64,000 nt of DNA from Bergeyella porcorum (GTDB lineage: Bacteria; Bacteroidota; Bacteroidia; Flavobacteriales; Weeksellaceae): contig NZ_JBHMFD010000002.1 of the NCBI RefSeq assembly GCF_042427575.1, forward strand, positions 62,001 to 126,000, written 5' to 3'. The notes beneath the pieces were generated by a model that had not been told where the DNA came from, ran no database searches, and saw only the letters and a program-made list of their open reading frames with translations. Shown here one piece after another: positions 8,908 through 17,809 of this stretch; within the stretch, counting starts at the first letter, position 1; each line of letters starts with the position of its first letter. Made by a program: the position numbers and the translations under genes.

Positions 8908-11781
8908 TTACGCTTGTAAATACACTTCTTTTATCAGCTCCGTAATTTTCGTATTGCTAAACTGGGTTTTGAACGAAACTTTTACCGCTCCATTGAAAAG
9001 TATTTCTGCGTGTTTTATCTTTTGTTTTTCTTCGTTTCGCAATTGATTATCTCCCGCAACATCTTTTGTTTCTACAATAAAATGCAATTGTTTTTGTCCG
9101 TCGGCAAAGTCCAATACATAAGCAAAATCAGGAGAGTAGCTCGCCCCACCTGCCACAGGAATCTTGATAGAGTTTTTTGGTATTTTGGTAAATACAATCA
9201 CTTCTTTTATTTTCTCTGTTATATTTTTCTTTTCCAAATCAGAATCATAAAACAATTCTTCAAAGAGGTAATTCTCGGCAACTTTGTCCTCACTAAACTG
9301 CACCCCGATATCCCCTGCATTGATTTCTTGCAATGGATTACCTTTAGCATCGGTGAGCTTTGTTGGGTGAATACTATTATTTACCTGTTGATAAGCAATA
9401 GAAAATTTATCAATAGCATTGTGCATTAAAAACTCATTGAACCCTTGTTTGATAATCCGAATAGTGGACGCATTCAGATATTTGTCTATCTCTATACCTG
9501 CATCTACAAATGCCTGATGAATGGTTTTTAGATTGATATGTAAAACCTTTGCCAATTCTTTGATAAAATCACTATACAACATTGTAGATACTGGTGTGAT
9601 TTCATCATCAAAAATTGAAACTTCCGCATCTAACAAGGCTTCATAGTCCTGAATAATGATTTTTTTCTCTCTATGTTTTAAACCTTCTATCTTGAATCTC
9701 TCTTTTAACCCTACAAAAAAGGTTTTTAATAGAGCTTCAAATTGCTTTTCATCATCAAATTTATATTCCAAAATCACTTTTTCATTCAGCTTTTCCCATA
9801 AGGCTTTCAGCTCTGCATACTTCTCTGTACGCACACTGATTTTCTTCGGAGCATCGGTTGCCTTGCGGATTTTAGATGAATTCACCCCTTGGAAAATATT
9901 TGGATAGTGCTGTTTAATGTATTCCCATCCACCTTCTTTAAAGGTATTATTACGCTTTATAATTCCTTTATCATCTAATTCTTCTAACAAATCATCTTCT
10001 GTAACGCCATAAGATGCTGTGATTTTCTGGATAATATCATCGGTTAACTTTTCTGGAACCGACTCAATAGAAATTGCTCCCGATTTCTCGTTAATCTCAT
10101 TCACCAGCTTATCTACAAAATCTGACTCTGTAAAATCCACAAAATAGTTGAGGTAAAACTGCTCGTCTTTTACACGATTGCCATATTCATTCACTGGCAA
10201 ACGCAAGCCACGCCCTACCTCTTGAAGTTTTGATATTTCACTACCACTGCTTCGGAGTTTGCATATTTGGAAAACATTCGGATTGTCCCACCCTTCACGC
10301 AAAGTCCATTTAGAAAAGATAAAACGGCGAGGATTGTCCAAATCCAAAATCGCTTCCTTATCGTGCAAGATTTCATTGATTTCTTTTTCTATTTCCTCAT
10401 CTTTATCCGAGTTATCTTTGGAGAAATACCCTCCGTGTGTAGCCTCTATATTGGCTAATGTTTTTTCTAAAAATGCCTTGTAAACCGCATTGGTTTCTGT
10501 CTGTAACAGGCGTTCTACTTCGGCTTTGATGTATTGCTCTACCAACTGACGCAAATTCCCGTCTTTATTGCGATACTCTTCTATATTATCAATAAAAAAT
10601 AGTGTGAGTGGCTTGATGCGTACTTCGCGAGTAAGGAGGTCTTTTTCTATTTCAAAATGCTTTTTAACGGCTTTTTGCACCATTATTTCTTGTAGGGTTT
10701 GAGCATAAGAATACGGATTGATTTTGTCTCCCTTTTTCATCTCCAAGCCATTGGAAAGCACTACTTTGGATTTATTCATTTGCTCCAAAAACAAATCAGT
10801 CATCTGCGGATGCACACGGCTCAAACTATCACCTTTGCTTATTTTGATGGTCTTTTTGCTTGTTCCCTCATTCACTTCAAACGATGCTTCTTTACCATCG
10901 GTATCAATGAGTTTTACCAGTGCATTTTCACCTTCTTGAAACTCGGTAATATGACCAATAACGCCTTTTACCAAATTTTTGGAAAAAGCATCTACTGCCG
11001 AAAGGGTATAAACCAAATTCTCGGTTTGTGTAAAAGTAGCCCCATAACGCAAAATCATCTGCGGTTGCATCTTTTGGAGATTGTCCCAAGTTTTGTTGTC
11101 TTGTGAGAATTTATGCGGCTCATCTATAATCATAAACGGGCGTGTGGCTGCAATAGCATCAAATGGAACGCTGTATTTATCAAATAATCCTACATCAAAC
11201 TTCTCTGCCAATGTTTTAGAATTAATCATACCTGCATTGATAATCATTACCTGTATGCTATTCTTGTCAAAATCACCTGCCGTTACAAAATTGTTGATTG
11301 CCGATGGAATATAACTTTTCTTTGATTTTTTACTCGTTTGGCTCTCTACAATATGCAGTTTCAGAGTTTTGCCATACTGCTCATAAAAATGCTCTCGCGA
11401 AGAATCAGATTTTAAGAAATTGATCGTTCCTGCCTTGATAGACAAAGTAGGAACCACCACAATAAACTTGAAAATACCATAATGTTTATTGAGTTCAAAC
11501 ATTGTTTTGGTATAGGTATAGGTTTTCCCCGTACCTGTTTCCATCATTATATCTACAATGTTTTTTACCTTGTAATGCACCAACCCCTCTGGTAAAACAC
11601 AGGTTTCTATTCCTCTTAAATTCCTCCAATACTGAAAATCTTTATAATCTAACAAAGGATTGACGCACTGCTTATCCACACCATCGGGTAATACTTTATT
11701 CACACGCTCAAAAACACGCAGAGTGGCATCCACTGCCTGTTGCTGATGGTCGAGATTTTTTTCAAAATTAAATCCTTTCAT
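8908..11781 (-). CDS. res: Type III restriction endonuclease subunit (Res)
   Basis: 957 aa ATP-dependent restriction subunit that works only in complex with Mod, translocating or sliding after contacting two unmethylated sites. Helicase motifs: Walker A METGTGKTYTYT near residue 80, DExx box IIDEPHKF near 220, and motif VI LQEVGRGLRLP near 540. The C-terminal nuclease is a PD-(D/E)XK fold: SPDFAYVLDF then HFIVETKD around residues 880-905. It begins 1 nt after the mod stop, so the two are one transcript. All catalytic motifs look intact, which suggests an active system. Confidence 0.93.
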   Translation of the reverse strand: MKGFNFEKNLDHQQQAVDATLRVFERVNKVLPDGVDKQCVNPLLDYKDFQYWRNLRGIETCVLPEGLVHYKVKNIVDIMMETGTGKTYTYTKTMFELNKHYGIFKFIVVVPTLSIKAGTINFLKSDSSREHFYEQYGKTLKLHIVESQTSKKSKKSYIPSAINNFVTAGDFDKNSIQVMIINAGMINSKTLAEKFDVGLFDKYSVPFDAIAATRPFMIIDEPHKFSQDNKTWDNLQKMQPQMILRYGATFTQTENLVYTLSAVDAFSKNLVKGVIGHITEFQEGENALVKLIDTDGKEASFEVNEGTSKKTIKISKGDSLSRVHPQMTDLFLEQMNKSKVVLSNGLEMKKGDKINPYSYAQTLQEIMVQKAVKKHFEIEKDLLTREVRIKPLTLFFIDNIEEYRNKDGNLRQLVEQYIKAEVERLLQTETNAVYKAFLEKTLANIEATHGGYFSKDNSDKDEEIEKEINEILHDKEAILDLDNPRRFIFSKWTLREGWDNPNVFQICKLRSSGSEISKLQEVGRGLRLPVNEYGNRVKDEQFYLNYFVDFTESDFVDKLVNEINEKSGAISIESVPEKLTDDIIQKITASYGVTEDDLLEELDDKGIIKRNNTFKEGGWEYIKQHYPNIFQGVNSSKIRKATDAPKKISVRTEKYAELKALWEKLNEKVILEYKFDDEKQFEALLKTFFVGLKERFKIEGLKHREKKIIIQDYEALLDAEVSIFDDEITPVSTMLYSDFIKELAKVLHINLKTIHQAFVDAGIEIDKYLNASTIRIIKQGFNEFLMHNAIDKFSIAYQQVNNSIHPTKLTDAKGNPLQEINAGDIGVQFSEDKVAENYLFEELFYDSDLEKKNITEKIKEVIVFTKIPKNSIKIPVAGGASYSPDFAYVLDFADGQKQLHFIVETKDVAGDNQLRNEEKQKIKHAEILFNGAVKVSFKTQFSNTKITELIKEVYLQA

Positions 11782-11782
11782 A

Positions 11783-13759
11783 TTAATACCGTGTAATAAA
11801 ATCGATGTCTATATTTTTCTTGTTGTTATAGGTTTTGATGTTTTCTGCTATTTCGCGTAAGGCTTTGCTTTCAAAATAATAACCAAAGGCAATAATTGCT
11901 GTTGGGTTAAAATAAGCATCGGCATCAATCTTTTCTAACAAGGCTTTCAAAGTTTCCGTACCGAAATCTTTGTGCATCAAATAGAGTTTTTGTTTGGTAT
12001 AATAAGCCGTATATCCCGCCAAATCCACCGTTTGTACTGGCTCTGTAAGTACAATACCATCAGAGGTTTTCCAAGTGGTGAATAATGCTTTTATATCTTC
12101 TTCGGTAAGCTGGTTGTCGTCAAACAATTGTGGAGCATTGGCAAGCTGTGTGGCTTGAAAATCATAATCTTCCCAAATAGGCGTGGTCTCAAAAATCTTG
12201 AATGAGTTTTGAGTTTTGAGTGTTAAGTTTTTAGCAATTTCTGCTTTGTTTTCTTCCGTATCTGGTTCGTTTTTTAGTTTTTCTATCTTGCTATCCAGCT
12301 CTGCATTGATTTGTTTGGCGGCACGAATAATACGCTCTTTGGTAATTTCAAAAATAGTTGGGGGCGTAACTCCTAATTCCTTTTCTACAAAATCATAAGC
12401 AGTTTTGCTTTTCTTTGGATCAATAAGTTCTGGGAGTTGCACCAAAATAAATTTTCTATTGCCACCATCTTCTGCATTGAGTTGCATTACAGAATGAGCG
12501 GTTGTTCCACTACCCGCGAAGAAGTCGAGGATTAAACAATCTTTATCAGAATATAATTGCAAAATTCTTTTGATAAGATTAACAGACTTGGGATAATCAA
12601 AAAGCATTTTTCCTTCAAATAGTTTTTTGAGAGATTGACTTGCTTCTTGTGAATGCCCCACTTCTGTATACTTCCAAATAGTCATTGGGGTAATTCCATC
12701 TTTTTTTAATTCAGATAAAAATCTTTTAATACGAGGAACTCCATTTCCATCACTACCAAACCAAATTCTATTGTCACGGAGTCTCTCAGCGAATGCATTC
12801 GCTGAGAGACTCCAACTGCGTCCAGTTGGAGGCTCTATCACCCGCCCCGAAGGGGCGGTGATAGGATAAATATTTTCTAAGATTGCTGGACCTACAGAAA
12901 TATCACTACTTGACCAAACTCCGCGAGGATCATTATCTGGATTTTGGTAACGATTATTTACTTCTTCATTTCTTGTTAGTCCATTATTTACTGCAAAGTT
13001 TATATTTTTTGCATACACTAAAATATGGTCGTGAGATGTGGAAAAGTGTTTCACTAAATTAACAGGAGCATAAGCCCTTTCCCAAATAATTTCAGAAATA
13101 AAATTCTCTTCCCCAAACACTTCGTCCATCAAAAGGCGGAGCTGTGCTACTTCATTGTCATCAATAGACACAAAAATCACCCCATCGCCTTTTAGGAGTT
13201 GCTTGGCAATGTACAAACGCGGGTACATAAAGGTAAGCCACGCCGAGTGGCTGTTGCTATTGCTTTGGGTAAACTCCAAAATGCGTTTTGCCTCGTCCTC
13301 ACTTACTCCTGCCAGCTCTTGCAGTTGTTTGGCGGTAAACTTGCGGTCGTCATTATACACAAAACCATCACTGCCCGTATTATACGGCGGGTCTATATAA
13401 ATCATCTTCACCTTTTCATAATAGGCGTTGGATAGGTGTTTTAGCACTTCCAGATTATCCCCTTTTATCAGGAGGTTTTCACTATTGGCATTTTCAGGTT
13501 TTGCATTGTGGGCTTCATCTTCTCGGAGCAAAGTAGTAGCCGCATCACTTGCCAACACTCTAGCATAGGACTTACCGAGCCAATTCAGAGCATAGCCCTC
13601 TTTGGCAATATTCATCCCCGAGCCTTCCAATTCTTCCCGAAACTTTGCAAAATCAAAATCGCCGTTTTTATCAAAACAATGCGGAAAGGCTTGTTTGAGT
13701 TTTTCCATATTCGGATTGATAGCGTGTATATTGTGTGTGAGGTTTTGTTCTGTGTTCAT
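11783..13759 (-). CDS. mod: Type III DNA methyltransferase subunit (Mod)
   Basis: 658 aa N6-adenine methyltransferase and specificity subunit. The order is DPPY (YIDPPYNTGSD, near residue 123), a central target-recognition region, then the SAM-binding FxGxG (DFFAGSGTTAHS, near 411), which is the beta class. No simple-sequence tract of the kind that makes many mod genes phase-variable is seen in the frame. The coding DNA at 12778-12864, within the segment for PSGRVIEPPTGRSWSLS, holds three back-to-back hairpins including a perfect 36-bp palindrome and is much richer in GC than the rest. Upstream is a repeat-filled gap, with no clear promoter. Confidence 0.94.
   Translation of the reverse strand: MNTEQNLTHNIHAINPNMEKLKQAFPHCFDKNGDFDFAKFREELEGSGMNIAKEGYALNWLGKSYARVLASDAATTLLREDEAHNAKPENANSENLLIKGDNLEVLKHLSNAYYEKVKMIYIDPPYNTGSDGFVYNDDRKFTAKQLQELAGVSEDEAKRILEFTQSNSNSHSAWLTFMYPRLYIAKQLLKGDGVIFVSIDDNEVAQLRLLMDEVFGEENFISEIIWERAYAPVNLVKHFSTSHDHILVYAKNINFAVNNGLTRNEEVNNRYQNPDNDPRGVWSSSDISVGPAILENIYPITAPSGRVIEPPTGRSWSLSANAFAERLRDNRIWFGSDGNGVPRIKRFLSELKKDGITPMTIWKYTEVGHSQEASQSLKKLFEGKMLFDYPKSVNLIKRILQLYSDKDCLILDFFAGSGTTAHSVMQLNAEDGGNRKFILVQLPELIDPKKSKTAYDFVEKELGVTPPTIFEITKERIIRAAKQINAELDSKIEKLKNEPDTEENKAEIAKNLTLKTQNSFKIFETTPIWEDYDFQATQLANAPQLFDDNQLTEEDIKALFTTWKTSDGIVLTEPVQTVDLAGYTAYYTKQKLYLMHKDFGTETLKALLEKIDADAYFNPTAIIAFGYYFESKALREIAENIKTYNNKKNIDIDFITRY
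12778..12864. repeat. Three consecutive inverted repeats inside mod
   Basis: 12778-12813 is a perfect 36-bp palindrome centred on GAATGCATTC; 12811-12818 pairs with 12823-12830 (TCCAACTG / CAGTTGGA); 12835-12848 pairs with 12852-12864 (GCCCC/GGGGC core) with one bulged C. The reading frame runs straight through them. Confidence 0.85.
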
Positions 13760-14110
13760 CTTTATTCTCTGAATTTTACCTATTTAACAATGTCAAGTTT
13801 TTCGTTTTTAGTAGTTTAAGATTCAAAACTAAATGCACTATAAAACTTAAAATTTATAACTACAAATTACGCATTTAAAATTCACAATCACAAAATTTAG
13901 TATTAAAAAACTTAAAATAGTGCTTAGGGTTGAGTGTTGAGTTCTTAGTGCTTAGTGTTGAGTGTTTAGTGTTTAGTGTTTAGTGTTGAGTAACTCAAAA
14001 TTCAAAACATTGCAAGGCAAAGCCTGTACTTCTGTCTATCTGCAAACTGAGACCGTAGCATAGCCCTGCTATACCTAACCCAAAAAGAATGAGGCTGCCC
14101 GAAATGTTCT
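13760..14110. other. Gene-free stretch between mod and the S9 peptidase (left part)
   Basis: No credible ORF. 13760-13920 is very AT-rich (runs such as AAAACTTAAAAT recur) and probably holds the mod promoter, though no clean TAnnTTTG was found. 13921-13990 is a heptamer array. 14050-14075 can form a small hairpin (TAGCA...TGCTA). The 21-nt array at 14111-14341 and the peptidase terminator fill the rest of the gap to 14418. Confidence 0.5.
13921..13990. repeat. Heptamer array, ten units of TGTTGAG type
   Basis: Ten exact 7-nt steps: variants of TGTT(G/T)AG, TGCTTAG and TTCTTAG without any insertion. The same family, inverted, occurs at 21736-21770 and 61504-61531. Confidence 0.85.
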
Positions 14111-14341
14111 GGCTAACTTTTTCTATTTAGAAATTACCTCCCCGAAGGTGCTGGCTAACTTTTCCTACTATGAAATTTCCTCACGGAAGATTCCCACTGA
14201 CTTTTCCTACTATGAAATTCTCTCCCCGAAGGTTCCCGCTAACTTTTCCTACTATGAAATTTCCTCACGGAAGATTCCCGCTGACTTTTCCTACTATGAA
14301 ATTCTCTCACAGAGGGTTTCAATATCCTATTTAAACATTTT
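14111..14341. repeat. 21-nt periodic array, eleven units in alternating A/B pairs
   Basis: Eleven contiguous 21-nt units. Two types alternate: A units contain CTAACTTTTCCTACTATGA or CTGACTTTTCCTACTATGA, B units contain AATTTCCTCACGGAAG or AATTCTCTCCCCGAAGG, giving a 42-nt higher-order repeat. A spurious 79-codon frame of FSYYEI repeats crosses it. It lies directly beyond the terminator of the S9 peptidase gene. Confidence 0.88.
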
Positions 14342-14372
14342 CCCCGCCTCAGCTTTGCTGAAGCGGGGAAAA
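14338..14372 (-). terminator. Terminator after the S9 peptidase gene
   Basis: TTTTCCCCGC...GCGGGGAAAA: a 16-bp stem with one mismatch and a TTT loop, A/T runs on both sides, so it could act in both directions. It lies 47 nt past the peptidase stop. Confidence 0.85.
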
Positions 14373-14418
14373 TTTATATCCTATTGAATTAAAGCTAACT
14401 TAACGTTAGAGTTAAGCA

Positions 14419-16413
14419 TTAGAGCGTTTCTTTCAGCCATTCAAAAAACTCTCGTTGCCAATTCAGAGCGTTATGAGGACGAAGCACCCAATGGTTTTCA
14501 TTAGGAAAATATAGAAACTTCGATTTTAAGCCTTTCAACCTCGCTGTTTGAAACGCTTGGTTGCCTTGCTCATAAGGCACTCTAAAATCTATCCCCCCTT
14601 GGATTACCATTATTGGTGTATTCCAGTTTTGAGAATAATTGCTTGGATTAAACTCCGTATATGCCTTTGGTGTAGGTTGGTCCCAAGGAGCTCCCAAATC
14701 CCAGTTGGCAAAGAACAATTCCTCTGTAGTACCATACCAAGATTTCATATCATACAATCCATTATGGGCAATAAAAGTCTTAAAACGATTCTGATGAATC
14801 CCCGCCAACATATACACGCTATAGCCACCATAGCTGGCTCCTACTGCACCTATTCTATCGCCATCTACATACGGCAATGTTTTGGCAAAATCGGTAGCCG
14901 CAAGGTAATCTTGCATCACTTGCCCACCCCAATCTTGGGATATTTGTTCATTCCACTGCGTACCCCAGCCTGGCATTCCTCTACGGTTGGGAGCTACTAT
15001 AATGTAGCCATTAGCAGCCATTAGGGCAAAATTCCAACGGGTGCTGAAATACTGCGTTAATGCAGACTGTGGCCCACCTTGACAATAAAGTAAAGTAGGA
15101 TATTTTTTATTAGGGTCAAAATGAGGTGGATAGATAAACCATACGCCCATTTCTTTACCATCGGTGGTTTTCACCATTTTTAGTTCGGTTTTAGAAGGGG
15201 TTATCTGGGCATAAAAATCTTTATTCACCGCCGTTACGGGGTTCATCTTACCATTAGCAAGGTTTACGGAGAAGATATCAGGGTTATGATTAACATCGTT
15301 TCTTGTTACAAACAAGGTAGATTGATGCTGTGCGATGATGGCATTCACATCAAAATCTCCTTTGGTAATAGGTGTTACCTTCTGCGTTTTAGTTTCTACG
15401 GAAAACAATTGCTTAGTCCCTCGGAAGGCTGCTGTAAAGTAGAGTTTTTTAGCATCTTGCATCCAAAACACATCTCCTGTAACGCTTTCGTCCCAGTTTT
15501 TTGTGAGGTTGGTTTTGGCTCCTGTTTTCCAATTCATTATATAGATATCGTTCTTATCTGCTTCATAGCCATCTCTTGCCATACTTTGCCAAGAAAGATA
15601 CATTCCATCAGGAGAGAATTTCGGCGACTTATCATAGCCTTTCATTCCTTCAGTTAAATTTCTAGTGGTGCCAGAGGCTAAATCATACGCAAAGATGTCT
15701 GTATTGGTAGAAAGTACATAGTCTTTCCCACTCAAAGGTTTTACCACATAGAGCAACTGATGAGAATCTGGACTCCAGATAAAGTCTTCTGCTCCGCCAA
15801 ACGGTCGCTGTGGCGAGTCCCACGCTTTTCCTTCTAGCAAGTCTTTGGCTTTATCCACAGATTCAGATTTCTGAACTACGAAAATATGATTGTATTTCCC
15901 TTCATTGAAATAATCCCAATGGCGGTGATTAAGGTCGGTATAAACTTGAGCAGTAGAATTGGGCAAATCGGAATATTTTTCTTTGCCATAGACTGTCTCT
16001 ACCTGCACCTCTTTGCTGAACGCAATCTTTTTCCCATCGGGAGAAATCACAATATGATCAACCTTGCCAATGGTATAAAAAACTTCCCAAGTTTTTCCAG
16101 AGTCTTTAGAAATCAAAATCTGCTCTTCCTCATAGGCATACAGCCCATTTTTATCCCATTGTATCAATGCTTTTTTGCCCAAATCTATCTTGGCAGATTG
16201 CCCATTAAGAAGATTGAGGAAGTAGCTTTCAGATTGGCTTTTTTCCGTTTTTACATCGGTTTGGCTCACCTTGTATATCAACGATGTTTGTTCTGGTGAA
16301 ACCGCAGAAACGCCTATTCTTCTAAGGGAATGCAAAAGTTCTGGCGTCATTACTTGCTGTGCATTCATAAGGAAAGGTACTGCAAGAGCTACCAAAGTTT
16401 GTTTAATTTTCAT
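14419..16413 (-). CDS. Secreted S9-family (prolyl oligopeptidase-like) peptidase
   Basis: 664 aa dipeptidyl/acylaminoacyl-peptidase type serine hydrolase. A Sec signal peptide (MKIKQTLVALAVPFLMNAQ) precedes a WD40/TolB-like beta-propeller (repeats such as SPDGKKIAFS, SPDGMYLSWQS), then an alpha/beta hydrolase domain. The catalytic Ser is in GASYGGYS, Asp in GGIDFRVPYEQG and His in NENHWVLRP. It probably degrades peptides in the periplasm for nutrition. A single gene with its own terminator. Confidence 0.92.
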   Translation of the reverse strand: MKIKQTLVALAVPFLMNAQQVMTPELLHSLRRIGVSAVSPEQTSLIYKVSQTDVKTEKSQSESYFLNLLNGQSAKIDLGKKALIQWDKNGLYAYEEEQILISKDSGKTWEVFYTIGKVDHIVISPDGKKIAFSKEVQVETVYGKEKYSDLPNSTAQVYTDLNHRHWDYFNEGKYNHIFVVQKSESVDKAKDLLEGKAWDSPQRPFGGAEDFIWSPDSHQLLYVVKPLSGKDYVLSTNTDIFAYDLASGTTRNLTEGMKGYDKSPKFSPDGMYLSWQSMARDGYEADKNDIYIMNWKTGAKTNLTKNWDESVTGDVFWMQDAKKLYFTAAFRGTKQLFSVETKTQKVTPITKGDFDVNAIIAQHQSTLFVTRNDVNHNPDIFSVNLANGKMNPVTAVNKDFYAQITPSKTELKMVKTTDGKEMGVWFIYPPHFDPNKKYPTLLYCQGGPQSALTQYFSTRWNFALMAANGYIIVAPNRRGMPGWGTQWNEQISQDWGGQVMQDYLAATDFAKTLPYVDGDRIGAVGASYGGYSVYMLAGIHQNRFKTFIAHNGLYDMKSWYGTTEELFFANWDLGAPWDQPTPKAYTEFNPSNYSQNWNTPIMVIQGGIDFRVPYEQGNQAFQTARLKGLKSKFLYFPNENHWVLRPHNALNWQREFFEWLKETL

Positions 16414-16442
16414 TCTACTTTATAAATTTATTTTTTTGAAAT

Positions 16443-16784
16443 TTAATCTTTTAGCAATAGAGAATTCAGTATAGAAGTTACAAAAGACAACGCTATACTG
16501 AATATGAATGCCCACCAAAAACCATTAACCACCATACCAACTACAAAATAATCTACCAAAAGAATAACAATGGCATTGATGACCAAAGAGAATAGTCCCA
16601 AGGTAATGATGGTAAGTGGCAAGCCTAAAAATTTTAAAATAGGCGTTACAATCATATTAAAAAGACCTAAAACCAATGCAAATACAATGGCTGAAGAAAA
16701 ATCTGTAAAGCGGACGCCATCCAAAACATTGGTAAGCAAATAGGCTACTACCGCTGTGATGAGCAATCTTAAAATAGCATTCAT
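16443..16784 (-). CDS. YvlD-like four-TM membrane protein
   Basis: 113 aa with four hydrophobic segments (LLITAVVAYLLTNVLDGV, IVFALVLGLFNMIVTPIL, LTIITLGLFSLVINAIVILL, FWWAFIFSIALSFVTSIL). The family (PF04020) is often labelled phage holin superfamily IV, but it is a common chromosomal envelope protein and nothing else here is phage-like. The start is the ATG at 16784; a TTG three codons upstream is less likely. It is 29 nt upstream of the S9 peptidase gene and may be cotranscribed with it. Confidence 0.8.
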   Translation of the reverse strand: MNAILRLLITAVVAYLLTNVLDGVRFTDFSSAIVFALVLGLFNMIVTPILKFLGLPLTIITLGLFSLVINAIVILLVDYFVVGMVVNGFWWAFIFSIALSFVTSILNSLLLKD

Positions 16785-16993
16785 TGTGTTCAATTTTGAT
16801 GTAAAAATAAGATTTTTATTTGAATTAACGGCAGGTAATAGGGTGCGGTTTATCTTTCAAGACTTTTATATTTCTTTTCATTATTCCCATTTTAACATAA
16901 TTTTAATAGTTTAAATAAGGTTTATTGGCACTTTTGTTGTAACTTCACACAGCGAAAATCAAATAGAATTTTAACCTTTAAAAATTAAATATT

Positions 16994-17377
16994 ATGTCTA
17001 AAAAATGTGGTAACAATGTAGGTGCTGTCTTGGCAAGTCTTTTAGCTGGTGCAGCTGTAGGTGTGGTTGTAGGAATGCTTTACGCTCCAGAAGAAGGTAA
17101 GAAAACCAGAAAAAAACTAAAAGATAAAGCTGACGATTTGGCTTCTCAGGCAAAAGACCAATATGGTAAAACGGTAGATAAAGCCAAAGAACAATATGAG
17201 CAAGTATCTGAAAAAGTAAAAAACCAATACGATAATCTTTCTGCTCAGGTCAAAGAAACTACCGATAGAGTGGTATCTTCTGTAAAAGAAGGATATGACA
17301 AGTACAAAAACCAAGCAGCCAATACCGTTGCAGAAGTTTCTAAAGAAATTGAAACTGAGTTGGACGCTCTTAAATAA
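16994..17377 (+). CDS. YtxH-domain envelope protein
   Basis: 127 aa. One glycine-rich membrane segment (VLASLLAGAAVGVVVGMLYAP) followed by EEGKKTRKKL, the YtxH signature, then a long charged coiled-coil/amphipathic tail with repeated YDK, YGK and YEQ heptads like LEA or apolipoprotein-type proteins. Family members are induced by general or envelope stress. It is followed by a terminator and then by two genes of related type, likely a stress cluster. Confidence 0.85.
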   Translation: MSKKCGNNVGAVLASLLAGAAVGVVVGMLYAPEEGKKTRKKLKDKADDLASQAKDQYGKTVDKAKEQYEQVSEKVKNQYDNLSAQVKETTDRVVSSVKEGYDKYKNQAANTVAEVSKEIETELDALK

Positions 17378-17420
17378 AACCCGCTTCCAATGATGATTTC
17401 AGTTTTCCGAATGGAAATAT

Positions 17421-17461
17421 AAAAATTGGGGAAGCTTATATCACTAAGTTTCCCCATTTTT
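17421..17461 (+). terminator. Terminator after the ytxH-like gene
   Basis: GGGGAAGCTTA pairs with TAAGTTTCCCC (one G-U), loop TATCAC, flanked by AAAAATT and ATTTTTG. It separates the ytxH-like gene from the next two. Confidence 0.8.
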
Positions 17462-17486
17462 GCAACTCAATTAAATTATTAAACTT

Positions 17487-17795
17487 ATGATAGATATTCT
17501 AAAGCAATATGCTGCAAAACGAGCCGACCTCCTGAAAATGGAAGCTACAGAGAAAACCTCCGTAAGTTTGGGTACGGCAGCATTCATTTTATTAGCAGTA
17601 TTTGTAGCAACATTCTTTATCATCCTGCTCAATATCGGTTTAGGACTTTGGATTGGCTATCTTTTGGGCAATTACGCCTATGGTGTGCTCATTATGGGAG
17701 GCGTTTACTTGCTCATTCTTATTGTTCTATTTTTGGCAAGAAAAAGCATTACCAATTCGGTGGCTAATAAAATCATTAAACTGCTTAACCCTTAA
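17487..17795 (+). CDS. YqjE/holin-X-like membrane protein
   Basis: 102 aa with a short basic N-terminus (LKQYAAKRADLLKMEATEK), two strong TM segments (AAFILLAVFVATFFIILLN and YGVLIMGGVYLLILIVLF) and a charged tail. It fits the YqjE / 'actinobacterial holin-X' family (PF07332), which accompanies YtxH- and YqjD-like proteins in stress operons. No lysis function is implied. Confidence 0.75.
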   Translation: MIDILKQYAAKRADLLKMEATEKTSVSLGTAAFILLAVFVATFFIILLNIGLGLWIGYLLGNYAYGVLIMGGVYLLILIVLFLARKSITNSVANKIIKLLNP

Positions 17796-17809
17796 AACCT
17801 TTTCAAAAA

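Noticed and set aside
14148..14387. 79-codon frame with FSYYEI repeats
   Set aside because: It is the 21-nt array read in frame (21 is a multiple of 3), without a ribosome binding site or family match; not a gene.
16443..17795. Prophage remnant suggested by two holin-named proteins
   Set aside because: Both belong to chromosomal YvlD and YqjE-like families; there are no phage structural, lysin or integrase genes.
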